The notes: generated by a model not told the origin, from the sequence alone. A stretch of DNA of 7,397 nt from Erythrobacter sp. 34-65-8 (GCA_002278985.1 NCJP01000081.1:1-7397); one strand, 5' to 3'. Counted from the stretch's first letter, positions 1-7,153 are shown. Translations and numbers: made by a program.

Positions 1-304
1 CCAGCTTTACCAGGCCGGGCTGGAAGGCCTGGCGCTGATCGTGATCCTGCTCTACCTGTTCTGGCGCACCCGCGCGCGCTACCGCCCGGGCTTGCTGGTC
101 GGCGTGTTCACCCTCGGCATGGGCGTGGCCCGGTTCGTCAACGAATTCTTCCGTGAACCAGACGCGCACCTGCAGGAATTCGCCGCCGAAACCGGCCTGT
201 CGATGGGCCAGTGGCTGACCATTCCGATGTTCGCGGTGGGCCTGTTCCTGATCGTGCGCGCACTGCGACGGCCGGAGCTGGCCGGCGGGCCGCCCCCGGC
301 CTGA
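1..304 (+). CDS. lgt: Prolipoprotein diacylglyceryl transferase, C-terminal part (5' truncated by window edge)
   Basis: Lgt is an inner-membrane enzyme that transfers diacylglyceryl from phosphatidylglycerol to the lipobox cysteine of prolipoproteins. Reading from base 2, 100 C-terminal residues are visible, ending at TGA 302-304. They open with QLYQAGLEGL, matching the family's conserved QLYEA.LEG segment before a transmembrane helix (about residues 8-21 of the fragment). A second hydrophobic stretch follows (about 30-46), leading into RFVNEFFREPD (44-54), the characteristic Lgt R-x-x-x-E-F-x-R-x-P-D motif. A last helix (about 72-90, GQWLTIPMFAVGLFLIV) closes the protein. The N-terminal catalytic part lies outside the window. 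The methyltransferase gene starts 19 bp downstream in the same direction, so the two are probably co-transcribed. Both lipoproteins encoded in this window would be substrates. The family assignment is firm; completeness cannot be judged. Confidence 0.95.
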   Translation, partial: QLYQAGLEGLALIVILLYLFWRTRARYRPGLLVGVFTLGMGVARFVNEFFREPDAHLQEFAAETGLSMGQWLTIPMFAVGLFLIVRALRRPELAGGPPPA

Positions 305-314
305 CGCCCCGGGC

Positions 315-318
315 AGGA
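315..318 (+). promoter_or_regulatory. Ribosome binding site of the midA-like gene
   Basis: AGGA (within CAGGACG) lies five bases before the ATG at 324 and supports that start. It sits in the 19-bp gap after the lgt stop codon. Confidence 0.6.
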
Positions 319-323
319 CGACC

Positions 324-1394
324 ATGGGAGAGGATGACCAGCCGCTCGGCGCGATCTTCCGGCGCCTGATCCGCAACACCGGGCCAATCAGCGTCGCCCA
401 GTTCATGGGCGAGAGCAACGCGCGCTACTATGGCGGGAAGGACCCGCTCGGCCTTGCCGGGGATTTCGTCACCGCGCCCGAGATCAGCCAGATGTTCGGC
501 GAGCTGATCGGGCTGTGGTGCGCCGACATGTGGGTGCGGGCCGGGCGCGTCGAGCCGGTCCATTATGTCGAGCTGGGGCCGGGGCGCGGGACGCTGGCGA
601 AGGATGCCCTGCGCGCCAGCCACCGTTACGGGTTTACGCCGCGGGTCCACTTTGTCGAAACCTCGCAGGCGTTGAAGGACGTGCAGCTGGAAACGCTGCC
701 CGGCGCAGTCTGGCATCATGATCTGTCGACCATCCCGGTCGACGGGCCGGTCCTGCTGGTGGCGAACGAATTTCTCGATGCCCTGCCGATCCGGCAACTG
801 GTGAAGACCGGCGCGGGCTGGCGCGAGCGGATGGTGGGGCTGGAGGATGACCGGTTCGTGTTCGTCGCCGGCAGCCAGCCGATGGACAGCGCCGTTCCGG
901 CCGACCTGCGCGAAGCCGCCGAGGGCACCGTGCTCGAAACCTGCCCGGGGGCTGCGGCCACTGTCTACGAAGTGGCAGGGCGGCTGCGCGAACAGGGCGG
1001 GGCAGCGTTGTTCATCGACTATGGCCATGCCGAAACGCGCGCCGGGTCCACCCTTCAGGCCGTGGCACAGCACCGCAAGGTCGATCCCTTCGCCGATCCC
1101 GGCGAGGCGGACCTGACTGCGCTGGTCGATTTCGCCACGCTGGCGCGGGTGGCGCAGTCGCGCGATGCCCGCCATCTCGGCACGGTCGGCCAGGGTGACT
1201 GGTTGCGGGCGCTGGGCATCGAGGCCCGTGCTGACGCGCTCGCCACGCGCGCACCCCATTTGCGCAGCGAAATTGCCCAGGCACGCGACCGGCTGATTGC
1301 CGACGACCAGATGGGTCGGTTGTTCAAGGTCATGGGGCTCGCCGCGCCGCACTGGCCCGATGGTGCCGGCTTCGCAGTGGCCGGTCAGCCCTGA
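324..1394 (+). CDS. Class I SAM-dependent methyltransferase, MidA/NDUFAF7 family (DUF185)
   Basis: This 356-residue protein belongs to the MidA/NDUFAF7 family. The mitochondrial members methylate an arginine of complex I subunit NDUFS2 (NuoD equivalent) and are needed for complex I assembly; the bacterial role is inferred from that. Seen in the sequence: DFVTAPEISQMFGELIG (47-63), the family signature; SAM-binding motif I, ELGPGRGTL (83-91); the post-I acidic region VHFVETS (108-114); VANEFLDALP (146-155), which usually marks the active-site region; FIDYGH (230-235); and DPGEADLTALVDF (258-270). Length and motif order are typical and nothing is missing. The ATG at 324 has AGGA at 315-318, five bases upstream. 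Lgt precedes it by 19 bp, suggesting a shared transcript. Its last 10 bases overlap the 3' end of holA on the other strand. The gene contains no TTA, CTA or TCA codons, a mark of GC-rich codon bias. Confidence 0.93.
   Translation: MGEDDQPLGAIFRRLIRNTGPISVAQFMGESNARYYGGKDPLGLAGDFVTAPEISQMFGELIGLWCADMWVRAGRVEPVHYVELGPGRGTLAKDALRASHRYGFTPRVHFVETSQALKDVQLETLPGAVWHHDLSTIPVDGPVLLVANEFLDALPIRQLVKTGAGWRERMVGLEDDRFVFVAGSQPMDSAVPADLREAAEGTVLETCPGAAATVYEVAGRLREQGGAALFIDYGHAETRAGSTLQAVAQHRKVDPFADPGEADLTALVDFATLARVAQSRDARHLGTVGQGDWLRALGIEARADALATRAPHLRSEIAQARDRLIADDQMGRLFKVMGLAAPHWPDGAGFAVAGQP
1385..1394. other. Tail-to-tail overlap of midA-like gene and holA
   Basis: The two convergent coding regions share 10 bp: the plus-strand TGA is at 1392-1394 and the minus-strand TGA at 1387-1385. 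No intergenic terminator can therefore lie between them, and I see no obvious hairpin plus T-tract close by on either side. Transcripts probably run some way into the opposite gene. Confidence 0.9.
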
Positions 1395-2434
1395 CGGCGC
1401 GTTGCGGCGGCCCCGGCGGCCACGCGGGCAATATCGGTCAGCCCCTGCGCCAGCAGGACTTCGGCGGCCTGGCTGTTGCCGATCAGCTCGCGGTGCAGCC
1501 CGGTCAGGCGGTCCACCAGCCGTGACAGCCGATCCCCCCGCCAGATGCCAAGCTGGACCTCGATCTCGCGCTCTTCCTTGAAGAAGATCCGCCGCGCCTT
1601 GGTCTCGCTGGAAACAAAGCCGCGCACGTTCGGGCTGTTGCCGAGCCGGGCGGCAAGCTGGGCCAGCTGCGCCGCGCGCCGCTCGACCGCCAGCAGCACG
1701 CCGACCGGATTGAGCGACAGTTCGCGCATCCGCGCAATCTCGTCCGAGAGCCGCGCCCTGTCTCCGCCCAGCGCGGCGTTGACGATCGGACTGAGGCTGT
1801 CCTCCTCGCTCGCCGCGCCGATTGCGTCGAGCGCAGCCGCATCGGCAGCCCGGGGCGATTGCGGCGATGCGTCGAGGTAGAGCGCCAGCTTGTCGACTTC
1901 CGACTGGGCCAGCCGCAGGTCGAACAGGCAGGCCCCAGCGATCCGTTCCGCCAGATTGCCGCCCAGCTTCAGACCCGCCGCATCGCCCATCTGCCGCACG
2001 GCAAAGACAACATCGGCCAGCTCCGGCGGGTAGAACATCGCCACCAGCGAATCGCTGCGCGCCTCCAGCAGCTTGGCGGTGCGCGACTTGTCGGTGGCTC
2101 CGCTGGCGACGATCAGTACCGGACAGGCCTCGCCCTGACCGGTCAGGTGGTTGCCGACCGCCTCGCACGCCTCGTCGCCCTGAGCCCGGACCAGGATATG
2201 GCGGCTCCCGCCAAACAGAGAACTGGACCGCGCCTCGTCCGCCAGCAGAACCGGATCGCGGCGGATGTCAGCGCCGGACAGTTCGACCCGCTCACCCGCA
2301 TCGGGCAGGAGATCGACCACCGTCTTGACTGCCGCCCAGGCGCCTGATTCGTCAGGCCCGCAAAAGAAGAACACCTTGCAGGTGCGCGCCGCATCACGCG
2401 CGGCCTTGGCAAAATTCTTCTGGTTGGTCTTCAC
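1385..2434 (-). CDS. holA: DNA polymerase III subunit delta (clamp-loader wrench)
   Basis: This 349-residue protein is the delta subunit of the DNA polymerase III clamp loader, which opens the beta sliding clamp during replication. Seen: an N-terminal AAA+-like domain beginning VFFFCGPDESG (21-31), where a Walker A motif would be but degenerate, as expected for delta; PVLIVA (105-110), a core strand; LFDLRLAQSEVDKLALYL (170-187), the conserved L-x-x-E-x-x-K-L segment; LNPVGVLLAVERRAAQLAQL (241-260); and a helical C-terminal collar domain with GIWRGDRLSRLVDRLTGLH (296-314). Length is normal (about 340). The start is GTG at 2434 with only a weak GGGA upstream. It is the last gene of the operon, 35 bp after lptE, and that gap is filled by a 13-bp tandem repeat. 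The stop TGA (1387-1385) lies inside the 3' end of the convergent midA-like gene. Residue conservation is moderate, as is usual for delta; gene order makes the call firm. Confidence 0.93.
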   Translation of the reverse strand: MKTNQKNFAKAARDAARTCKVFFFCGPDESGAWAAVKTVVDLLPDAGERVELSGADIRRDPVLLADEARSSSLFGGSRHILVRAQGDEACEAVGNHLTGQGEACPVLIVASGATDKSRTAKLLEARSDSLVAMFYPPELADVVFAVRQMGDAAGLKLGGNLAERIAGACLFDLRLAQSEVDKLALYLDASPQSPRAADAAALDAIGAASEEDSLSPIVNAALGGDRARLSDEIARMRELSLNPVGVLLAVERRAAQLAQLAARLGNSPNVRGFVSSETKARRIFFKEEREIEVQLGIWRGDRLSRLVDRLTGLHRELIGNSQAAEVLLAQGLTDIARVAAGAAATRRQG

Positions 2435-2439
2435 CGGTT

Positions 2440-2478
2440 CCCGTCACTGGCCCCCATCACTGGACCCCGTCACTGGCC
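2440..2478. repeat. Three tandem copies of a 13-bp unit between lptE and holA
   Basis: Plus-strand units are 2440-2452 (CCCGTCACTGGCC), 2453-2465 (CCCATCACTGGAC) and 2466-2478 (CCCGTCACTGGCC). The outer two are identical and the middle differs at two positions. A decayed fourth unit at 2427-2439 (7 of 13 matching, keeping the TCAC-GG core) covers the holA start codon. On the coding (minus) strand every unit carries GTGA. The copy farthest upstream contains the lptE stop codon, and the decayed copy contains the holA GTG start. Because 13 is not a multiple of three, the TGAs of the three clear copies fall in all three reading frames. Confidence 0.9.
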
Positions 2479-2961
2479 TTTACGCAGTGTCAGCGCAATC
2501 TGGGTCGCTATCCGGCCGGATACCTCGCGCGCCAGGTTTTCCAGCGCAGTCTGCTCGGCAGCGATGGTGGCGTATTCGCTGGAGACGACATCGATCCCGG
2601 CATCCGATCCGGCGGTCGCATCGAGCAGGATTTCCCCGCTGGCCAGGTCGACCAGCTGGTAGCGCGCGCGCAGGATGCGCCGCTCTCGCCCGATGGTGTC
2701 ATCGTTCAGCACACCCAGCCCTTCGAGCCGGTCATCGAGCCGCACGTCGAGCCGGTAACGCGGCGCGGCCTCACCGGCTGCGCCAAGCCGGTCAATCAGG
2801 GCATTGCGGACCAGCCACCCTGCCCGCCCTTCGATCATCGGCACCTCAATCGCCGCCAGCCCCTGCGCCACCGCGCCCTGGCTGCCGCCTGCATACATCG
2901 GCGAAAGCCCGCAGGCAGAGAGCGACAGAAGTGCCAGACAGAGGGCAGAAGCGCGGATCAC
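2470..2961 (-). CDS. lptE: LPS-assembly lipoprotein LptE
   Basis: LptE is an outer-membrane lipoprotein that plugs the LptD barrel and helps deliver lipopolysaccharide to the cell surface. The 163-residue product has a short signal peptide, [17 protein letters not shown], with lipobox L14-S15-A16-C17; the cysteine would be lipidated by Lgt. The mature part begins CGLSPMY, the typical alphaproteobacterial LptE opening. RYRLDVRL (about 68-75), [10 protein letters not shown] (about 95-104), [20 protein letters not shown] (about 126-145) and a C-terminal helix ([11 protein letters not shown]) follow the family pattern. The GTG start (2961-2959) overlaps the leuS TGA (2960-2958) as GTGA, a classic coupling arrangement. 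GGTGA at 2976-2972 is a plausible ribosome binding site, 10 bases away, within the end of leuS. Position between leuS and holA matches the conserved gene order and supports the call. Confidence 0.93.
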   Translation of the reverse strand: MIRASALCLALLSLSACGLSPMYAGGSQGAVAQGLAAIEVPMIEGRAGWLVRNALIDRLGAAGEAAPRYRLDVRLDDRLEGLGVLNDDTIGRERRILRARYQLVDLASGEILLDATAGSDAGIDVVSSEYATIAAEQTALENLAREVSGRIATQIALTLRKGQ

Positions 2962-5483
2962 GTGACGATATTCACCAGCCTGTCGGGCACCACGATCACC
3001 TTGCGGACCGGCGCCCCGTCAATCGAACGCTGCACTTTCTCGCTGGCAAGGGCAAGCGCTTCGAGCTCCTCGCGCGGCAGGCCCTTGGGTGCGGTCAGCG
3101 TGTCGCGCAGCTTGCCCATGTGCTGGACGGCTATGGTGACCTCGTCCTCCACCAGCAGTGCCGGATCGACTTCGGGCCAGTCGGCCAGGGCCACCAGGCC
3201 GGTTCCATCCATCGCTGCCCAGCCTTCTTCGGCCAGGTGCGGCATCATCGGCGAGGCCAGCCGCGCCATGGTGCGGATGGCATGGCTGCGGCTGGCAGAC
3301 GGAGCCGCCTTGTCGACCGCGCTGGCGAGTTCATAGAGCCGCGCAACCGCCTTGTTGAACGACAGCGCCTCGATATCCTCGGCGACTGCCGCGACGGTCT
3401 GGTGCAGCTTGCGCAGCAAGGCCTGATCCTCGCCCTGCGCCGCAGCATCATACTGGCCGAACAGGCGCCACAGCCGCTGGACGAAGCGCCAGCACCCTTC
3501 AATGCCCGCTTCGGACCACGGCAGGTCACGTTCCGGCGGGCTGTCACTCAGCATGAACCAGCGCACGGCGTCTGCGCCGTATCTGGCGATGATCGCGTCC
3601 GGGTCGACCACGTTTTTCTTCGACTTGGACATCTTGATCACCCGGCCGATCTCGACCGGGAAACCGTCTGCCCGCAGCACGGCGGAATCGCTGCGCCGCT
3701 CCACGTCATCGGGCATGAAATAGCTGCGCTGGCCATTGTCCGGGTCGCGCCGCGAATAGGTCTCGTGCGTCACCATGCCTTGCGTGAACAAGCTGGCGAA
3801 GGGCTCGGCAAAATCGAGCTTGCCGGTGTGCTGCAGCGCGCGGGTCCAGAAGCGGGCATAGAGCAAGTGCAGGATCGCGTGTTCGATCCCACCGATATAT
3901 TGCTCCACCGGCAGCCATTTCGCCACTTCCTCCGGATCGAACGGCCGGTCAGCCGGCTGGCTGGCGAAACGCAGGAAATACCACGAGCTGTCGACGAAGG
4001 TGTCGAGCGTGTCGGTCTCCCGCTCCGCCTTGCCCCCGCATTTGGGGCACTGGGTGTGCTTCCAGCTCGGGTGGCGCAGCAGCGGGTTGCCGGGCGTCTG
4101 GAAATCGACGTCCTCGGGCAGGGTAACGGGCAGCTGGTCCTTCGGTACCGGCACCACTCCGCAGGAATCACAATGGATGAACGGGATCGGGGTGCCCCAG
4201 TAACGCTGGCGGGACACGCCCCAGTCACGCAGGCGCCACACGGTCGTGCCCTTGCCCCAGCCTTCGCGCTCAGCCCGGCCGATCACTTCCTGCTTGGCGG
4301 CCTCGACCTCCATGCCGTCAAGGAACTGCGAATTGACGAGTACGCCATCGCCCGCTTCGGCTTCGGTGCCGAACGGCGCAGCGGCATCGGCCAGGCTCGC
4401 GGCGACGACCCGCGGGATCGGCAGGCGGTACTTGGTGGCGAATTCGAAATCGCGCTGGTCATGCCCCGGCACGGCCATGATCGCGCCGGTGCCATAATCC
4501 ATCAGCACGAAATTGGCGATGAAGACCGGCAGGTTCGCCCCGGTGAACGGGTGGCGGGCAGAAAGGCCGGTGTCGAACCCGAGCTTCTCTGCCGTCTCCA
4601 GCTCCGCCGCCGTGGTGCCGCCCTTCTTGCAGCGGTCGATGAACTTGCCGGCTTCGCAATTGTTCATCGCCACGCCCTGCGCGACCGGGTGGTCAGGCGC
4701 GACCGCCACGAAGGTGGCGCCGAAGATCGTATCCGGGCGGGTGGTATAGACTGGCAGCCGCTCACCGTTGCTGAGCTCGAACGCGAATTCGAGGCCCTGC
4801 GATTTGCCGATCCAGTTTTCCTGCATCAGCCGGACCTTTTCCGGCCAGGTGTCGAGCGTGCCGAGCCCCTCCAGCAGGTCTTCGGCGAAGTGGGTGATCT
4901 TGAGGAACCACTGGTCGAGCTTGCGCTTTTCCACCTCGGCGCCCGAACGCCAGCCCTTGCCATCGATCACCTGCTCGTTGGCGAGCACGGTCATGTCGAC
5001 AGGGTCCCAGTTGACCTCGCTGGTGCGGCGGTAAACCAGCCCGGCCTCATAGAGGTCGAGGAACAGCGCCTGTTCGTGGCCGTAATATTCCGGGTCACAG
5101 GTGGCGAATTCGCGGCTCCAGTCGAGCGCGAAACCGATCCGCTTGAGCTGCGCCTTCATGTTGGCGATGTTCTCGCGGGTCCAGCCGCCGGGGTGGACGC
5201 CCTTTTCCATCGCCGCATTCTCGGCCGGCATCCCGAAGGCGTCCCACCCCATCGGGTGGAGCACCTCGAACCCGCGCATCCGCTTGTAGCGCGCCAGCAC
5301 GTCACCCATGGTGTAATTGCGCACGTGGCCGATGTGGATGCGCCCGCTGGGATAGGGGAACATCTCCAGCACGTAGCTCTTGGGCTTGGCGCTGTTGCTG
5401 TCAGCCTCGAAGCAGCGCGCCTCGTCCCAGGCACGCTGCCAGCGGCCGTCGGCCTGCGACGGATCGAAACGAGTGTCGGTCAT
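2958..5483 (-). CDS. leuS: Leucyl-tRNA synthetase
   Basis: LeuRS (841 residues; E. coli 860) charges tRNA-Leu in the cytoplasm. It is a complete class Ia enzyme. Visible in order: the HIGH box H50-I-G-H53 in [20 protein letters not shown]; the CP1 editing domain with T247-T-R-P-D-T252, where T252 matches by position the E. coli threonine that keeps leucine out of the editing site; GHDQRDFEF (340-348) with D345, the universal editing-site aspartate; [12 protein letters not shown] (419-430) after CP1; a zinc module with C438, C441, C479 and C482; KMSKS at 617-621; an anticodon-binding helical domain; and a C-terminal domain ending [13 protein letters not shown]. All catalytic and editing residues I could check are present. 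The ATG at 5483 lies 15 bp after the DUF3576 stop with no clear Shine-Dalgarno sequence, so translation may depend on the upstream gene. It overlaps lptE by 4 bp. No TTA, CTA or TCA codons occur. Confidence 0.98.
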   Translation of the reverse strand: MTDTRFDPSQADGRWQRAWDEARCFEADSNSAKPKSYVLEMFPYPSGRIHIGHVRNYTMGDVLARYKRMRGFEVLHPMGWDAFGMPAENAAMEKGVHPGGWTRENIANMKAQLKRIGFALDWSREFATCDPEYYGHEQALFLDLYEAGLVYRRTSEVNWDPVDMTVLANEQVIDGKGWRSGAEVEKRKLDQWFLKITHFAEDLLEGLGTLDTWPEKVRLMQENWIGKSQGLEFAFELSNGERLPVYTTRPDTIFGATFVAVAPDHPVAQGVAMNNCEAGKFIDRCKKGGTTAAELETAEKLGFDTGLSARHPFTGANLPVFIANFVLMDYGTGAIMAVPGHDQRDFEFATKYRLPIPRVVAASLADAAAPFGTEAEAGDGVLVNSQFLDGMEVEAAKQEVIGRAEREGWGKGTTVWRLRDWGVSRQRYWGTPIPFIHCDSCGVVPVPKDQLPVTLPEDVDFQTPGNPLLRHPSWKHTQCPKCGGKAERETDTLDTFVDSSWYFLRFASQPADRPFDPEEVAKWLPVEQYIGGIEHAILHLLYARFWTRALQHTGKLDFAEPFASLFTQGMVTHETYSRRDPDNGQRSYFMPDDVERRSDSAVLRADGFPVEIGRVIKMSKSKKNVVDPDAIIARYGADAVRWFMLSDSPPERDLPWSEAGIEGCWRFVQRLWRLFGQYDAAAQGEDQALLRKLHQTVAAVAEDIEALSFNKAVARLYELASAVDKAAPSASRSHAIRTMARLASPMMPHLAEEGWAAMDGTGLVALADWPEVDPALLVEDEVTIAVQHMGKLRDTLTAPKGLPREELEALALASEKVQRSIDGAPVRKVIVVPDRLVNIVT

Positions 5484-5498
5484 GGCGGGGACGAAATC

Positions 5499-5969
5499 TT
5501 AGCCGCGAATCGCCTGGCGACGCAGATCGCGCGCCTTGGTCAGGATAATATCCTCGAGCCGCTGCACGGTTGCAGCCTGAACCGGGGCATCGACCCAGCC
5601 ACTACCCTGCGAGACCTGGCGGCTGGCCGCCACGCGCACGGCGTCGGCCCGCAGGTCCTGATCGAGGATCGCCACTGTCATCTTGACCCGCTCACCCGGA
5701 TTGGCCGGGTTGACGTACCAGTCGGTCACGATCACGCCGCCGGCGCTGTCTGCCTGCAGGAGGGGTGCGAAGCTGACCGCTTCCAGCGCGGCGCGCCAGA
5801 GGTAGGAGTTGACGCCGATGGTCGTCACCTGGCTGGCAGCAAGGTCGGCGCGCGGGCGCTCCCGCCCTCCGCACGCTGCAAGCGCGACCAGCGCCGTGCC
5901 GAGGACCAGCGAGCGTGCGATCGTCCGGCCGGACAGGGAAATGCGGGGCATCGCGATTGAGGCGGTCAT
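5499..5969 (-). CDS. DUF3576 family lipoprotein of unknown function
   Basis: The product has 156 residues. A basic N-terminus and a hydrophobic stretch (SLVLGTALVALAAC, 20-33) end in the lipobox L30-A31-A32-C33, so it is probably a lipoprotein processed by Lgt. The mature part contains VNSYLWRAALEAVSFAPL (53-70), GGVIVTDWYVNP (77-88), GERVKMTVAILDQDLRADAVRV (92-113) and a C-terminal helix RLEDIILTKARDLRRQAI (137-154). This fits DUF3576, an alphaproteobacterial family commonly found directly upstream of leuS; its function is not established. The reading frame is open to 6236, but that extension is arginine-rich and lacks conserved character. The ATG at 5969 is chosen because GAAGGAAG lies ten bases upstream and a promoter just before it. 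A second ATG at 5951 would also keep the lipobox. It is the first gene of the operon and may link it to envelope biogenesis, which is inference. Confidence 0.88.
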   Translation of the reverse strand: MTASIAMPRISLSGRTIARSLVLGTALVALAACGGRERPRADLAASQVTTIGVNSYLWRAALEAVSFAPLLQADSAGGVIVTDWYVNPANPGERVKMTVAILDQDLRADAVRVAASRQVSQGSGWVDAPVQAATVQRLEDIILTKARDLRRQAIRG

Positions 5970-5979
5970 GGCAGAGTGG

Positions 5980-5987
5980 CTTCCTTC
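5980..5987 (-). promoter_or_regulatory. Ribosome binding site that decides the DUF3576 start
   Basis: The minus-strand sequence GAAGGAAG lies ten bases before the ATG at 5969. No comparable site precedes the ATG at 5951 or any start farther upstream in the open frame. Confidence 0.65.
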
Positions 5988-6002
5988 AACTGTCTTGCGG
6001 TC

Positions 6003-6030
6003 TCTATAGCCTGCACGGCGCGCTCGGCAA
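6003..6030 (-). promoter_or_regulatory. Sigma70-like promoter of the DUF3576-leuS-lptE-holA operon
   Basis: On the minus strand, -35 TTGCCG (6030-6025) and -10 TATAGA (6008-6003, inside GCTATAGAG) are separated by 16 bp. Transcription would begin near 5996, giving a leader of about 27 bases with the GAAGGAAG site. GCTATAG is a frequent -10 form in sphingomonads. The call rests on sequence match and position only. Confidence 0.6.
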
Positions 6031-6053
6031 GGCGCGGGGTGCAGGAATGCATC

Positions 6054-6085
6054 GCCGCTCCGGACAGGGGCGCGAACGGAGCGGC
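6054..6085. repeat. Perfect 9-bp inverted repeat upstream of the operon promoter
   Basis: GCCGCTCCG (6054-6062) and CGGAGCGGC (6077-6085) are exact reverse complements with a 14-base spacer. The dyad lies about 24 bp upstream of the -35 box of the leuS operon promoter. No T-tract follows on either strand, so it is not an intrinsic terminator. It could be a regulator binding site or an RNA hairpin if transcribed, or chance in GC-rich DNA. Confidence 0.6.
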
Positions 6086-6367
6086 CAACAGGCCGGGGAT
6101 AGCGGCGAACAGCGTGAACTGCGGCTGAATCCTCGCCCGCACCCGCCCGGCCATCCCCGCGGCCTGTGTGCCGGATGCAACACTTTGAAAACAGACTGGG
6201 CGCACAGACCGGAAAGAGTCGCCAAGCCGTTGTCATGAATCTATCAAAACCGACGGCTAGACGAGCGCGACTCGGATCGGCACACCATGCCGGTCAGTCC
6301 GTGTTCAGGCACAAAATGCTTGGATGACGGTTTAAGCCATACGGGGAAGGAACGGCAAGGCAGGCAC

Positions 6368-7120
6368 ATGGCACGCGTACGGGGCACTTCAGGCATGGGC
6401 AGCATTGCGCCGGCGCTGATCGCTGCGGCGCTGTTTGCCGTGCCGACTGCCGGGCTTGCGCTGGCCGGGCTCGACGCGGGCCTGGGCGCGTCCGACACAG
6501 TTCAGGCAACGCCCTTCACCCCCGCCAATGTCGATCCCGCGCTGGCCCGCCGCGTGCAGGACCGGATTGCCGCGCGGGGTAAGGCGATCCGTTTCACCCC
6601 AGCCGGCGCTGTCGCCGACGGGGAAAGCATGGTGACCGTGGCTGTCCGCGTCGATGGCGACACTGCCCGTGCGATTTCGGTCCGTTCGGCTCTGGCCGGG
6701 GTGCAGGGCGAAGCCGGCACCCGCAGTGTCACGCTGGCCGGCACCCGTTACAACCTCGGCATTGCGCGCGGCTACCAGAGCTTCGCCAAGCCGCAGGTAC
6801 CGTCGATCTCCACCGGTTTGCGCGATGTCGCCATGCCTGACCTTGCTGATTTCAAGCCTTCGGAAGGCGCGGCGGACAAGCCAAGCCGCTTCCAGCCGCG
6901 GTTCGCCCTCGAAACCGCCGAGACCAAGGGCCGCGCCCGTGGCACGCTGGAGGGGCTGGGCGAACAGTCGCTTGACGTGGGCGGTGCCTACCGCGTGACC
7001 CGCAATCTCAACGTGACCGCCGGGGTCCGCCTGTCGCAGGAACGTGACCGTCTCGCCCCGCTCAGCGACGGGCTGGAAGATGACAAGGCCGTTTACGTCG
7101 GCACCCAGTTCCGGTTCTGA
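6368..7120 (+). CDS. Exported protein of unknown function with outer-membrane-type C-terminus
   Basis: I do not recognise a named family. The product has 250 residues from the ATG at 6368, which is preceded by AAGG seven bases upstream and by GGGGAAGGAA farther back. An in-frame ATG at 6287 would add a non-hydrophobic, cysteine-containing stretch before the signal peptide and has no ribosome binding site. A signal peptide spans about residues 1-33 (hydrophobic core IAPALIAAALFAVPTAGLALA, cleavage probably ALA|GL). Next comes FTPANVDPALARRVQDRIAA (about 49-68), a small beta-rich segment with VTVAVRVDGD and SVTLAGTRYNLGIARGYQSF, and a proline/charged linker. The last 60 or so residues alternate like amphipathic beta strands (SLDVGGAYRVTRNLNVTAGVRL) and end AVYVGTQFRF, fitting the BAM beta-signal pattern with terminal Phe. 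Too few strands are visible for a full monomeric barrel. It appears monocistronic, with its own terminator. Being a real exported protein is likely; its role is unknown. Confidence 0.75.
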   Translation: MARVRGTSGMGSIAPALIAAALFAVPTAGLALAGLDAGLGASDTVQATPFTPANVDPALARRVQDRIAARGKAIRFTPAGAVADGESMVTVAVRVDGDTARAISVRSALAGVQGEAGTRSVTLAGTRYNLGIARGYQSFAKPQVPSISTGLRDVAMPDLADFKPSEGAADKPSRFQPRFALETAETKGRARGTLEGLGEQSLDVGGAYRVTRNLNVTAGVRLSQERDRLAPLSDGLEDDKAVYVGTQFRF

Positions 7121-7153
7121 AAGCCGCAGCTTGCCGCTGAATTCGTATGAGAG

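Larger units (their letters stand above)
5970..6367. other. Divergent intergenic region between the leuS operon and the exported-protein gene
   Basis: These 398 bp contain the minus-strand promoter and ribosome binding site of the operon and the 9-bp inverted repeat. I see no convincing plus-strand promoter for the exported-protein gene, although the stretch 6181-6350 is more AT-rich than its surroundings and is where one would be expected. Short open frames on both strands lack homology I recognise. No tRNA, small RNA or terminator structure is evident. Confidence 0.6.

Noticed and set aside
138..2168. A 676-codon minus-strand open reading frame opposite lgt and the midA-like gene, and out of frame with holA
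   Set aside because: It has the same cause: codon-register antisense of a gene lacking TTA/CTA/TCA, then a GC-rich shadow frame of holA. Composition is dominated by Arg, Gly and Ala, with no domain.
2265..5960. A 1231-codon open reading frame on the plus strand, antisense to leuS, lptE and parts of holA and the DUF3576 gene
   Set aside because: Across leuS and the DUF3576 gene it runs in codon register with the sense genes, so a stop would need a TTA, CTA or TCA codon in them, and such codons are rare in this GC-rich genome. The predicted protein is Arg/Pro/His-rich with no recognisable domain, while leuS on the other strand is unmistakable. The frame ends exactly at a TCA serine codon of the DUF3576 gene.
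5966..6205. A 79-codon minus-strand open frame (GTG start; ATG at 6154 possible) whose TGA overlaps the DUF3576 ATG as ATGA
   Set aside because: The overlap resembles operon coupling, but the operon promoter (6003-6030) and the GAAGGAAG site lie inside it, and I recognise no similarity. It could be a small leader gene if transcription starts farther upstream, but evidence is insufficient.
5970..6236. N-terminal extension of the DUF3576 gene up to 6236
   Set aside because: The added 89 residues are Arg-rich and would bury the signal peptide and lipobox in the middle of the protein. The promoter and ribosome binding site support the start at 5969.
6185..6260. Possible plus-strand promoter elements (TTGAAA at 6185, TTGTCA at 6230, GGCTAGAC near 6255)
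   Set aside because: None pairs with a partner box at 15-19 bp spacing, and no EcfG-type GGAAC-N16/17-CGTT pattern fits either.
6287..6367. Earlier ATG start for the exported-protein gene
   Set aside because: It has no ribosome binding site, and the extra 27 residues would precede a normal signal peptide.
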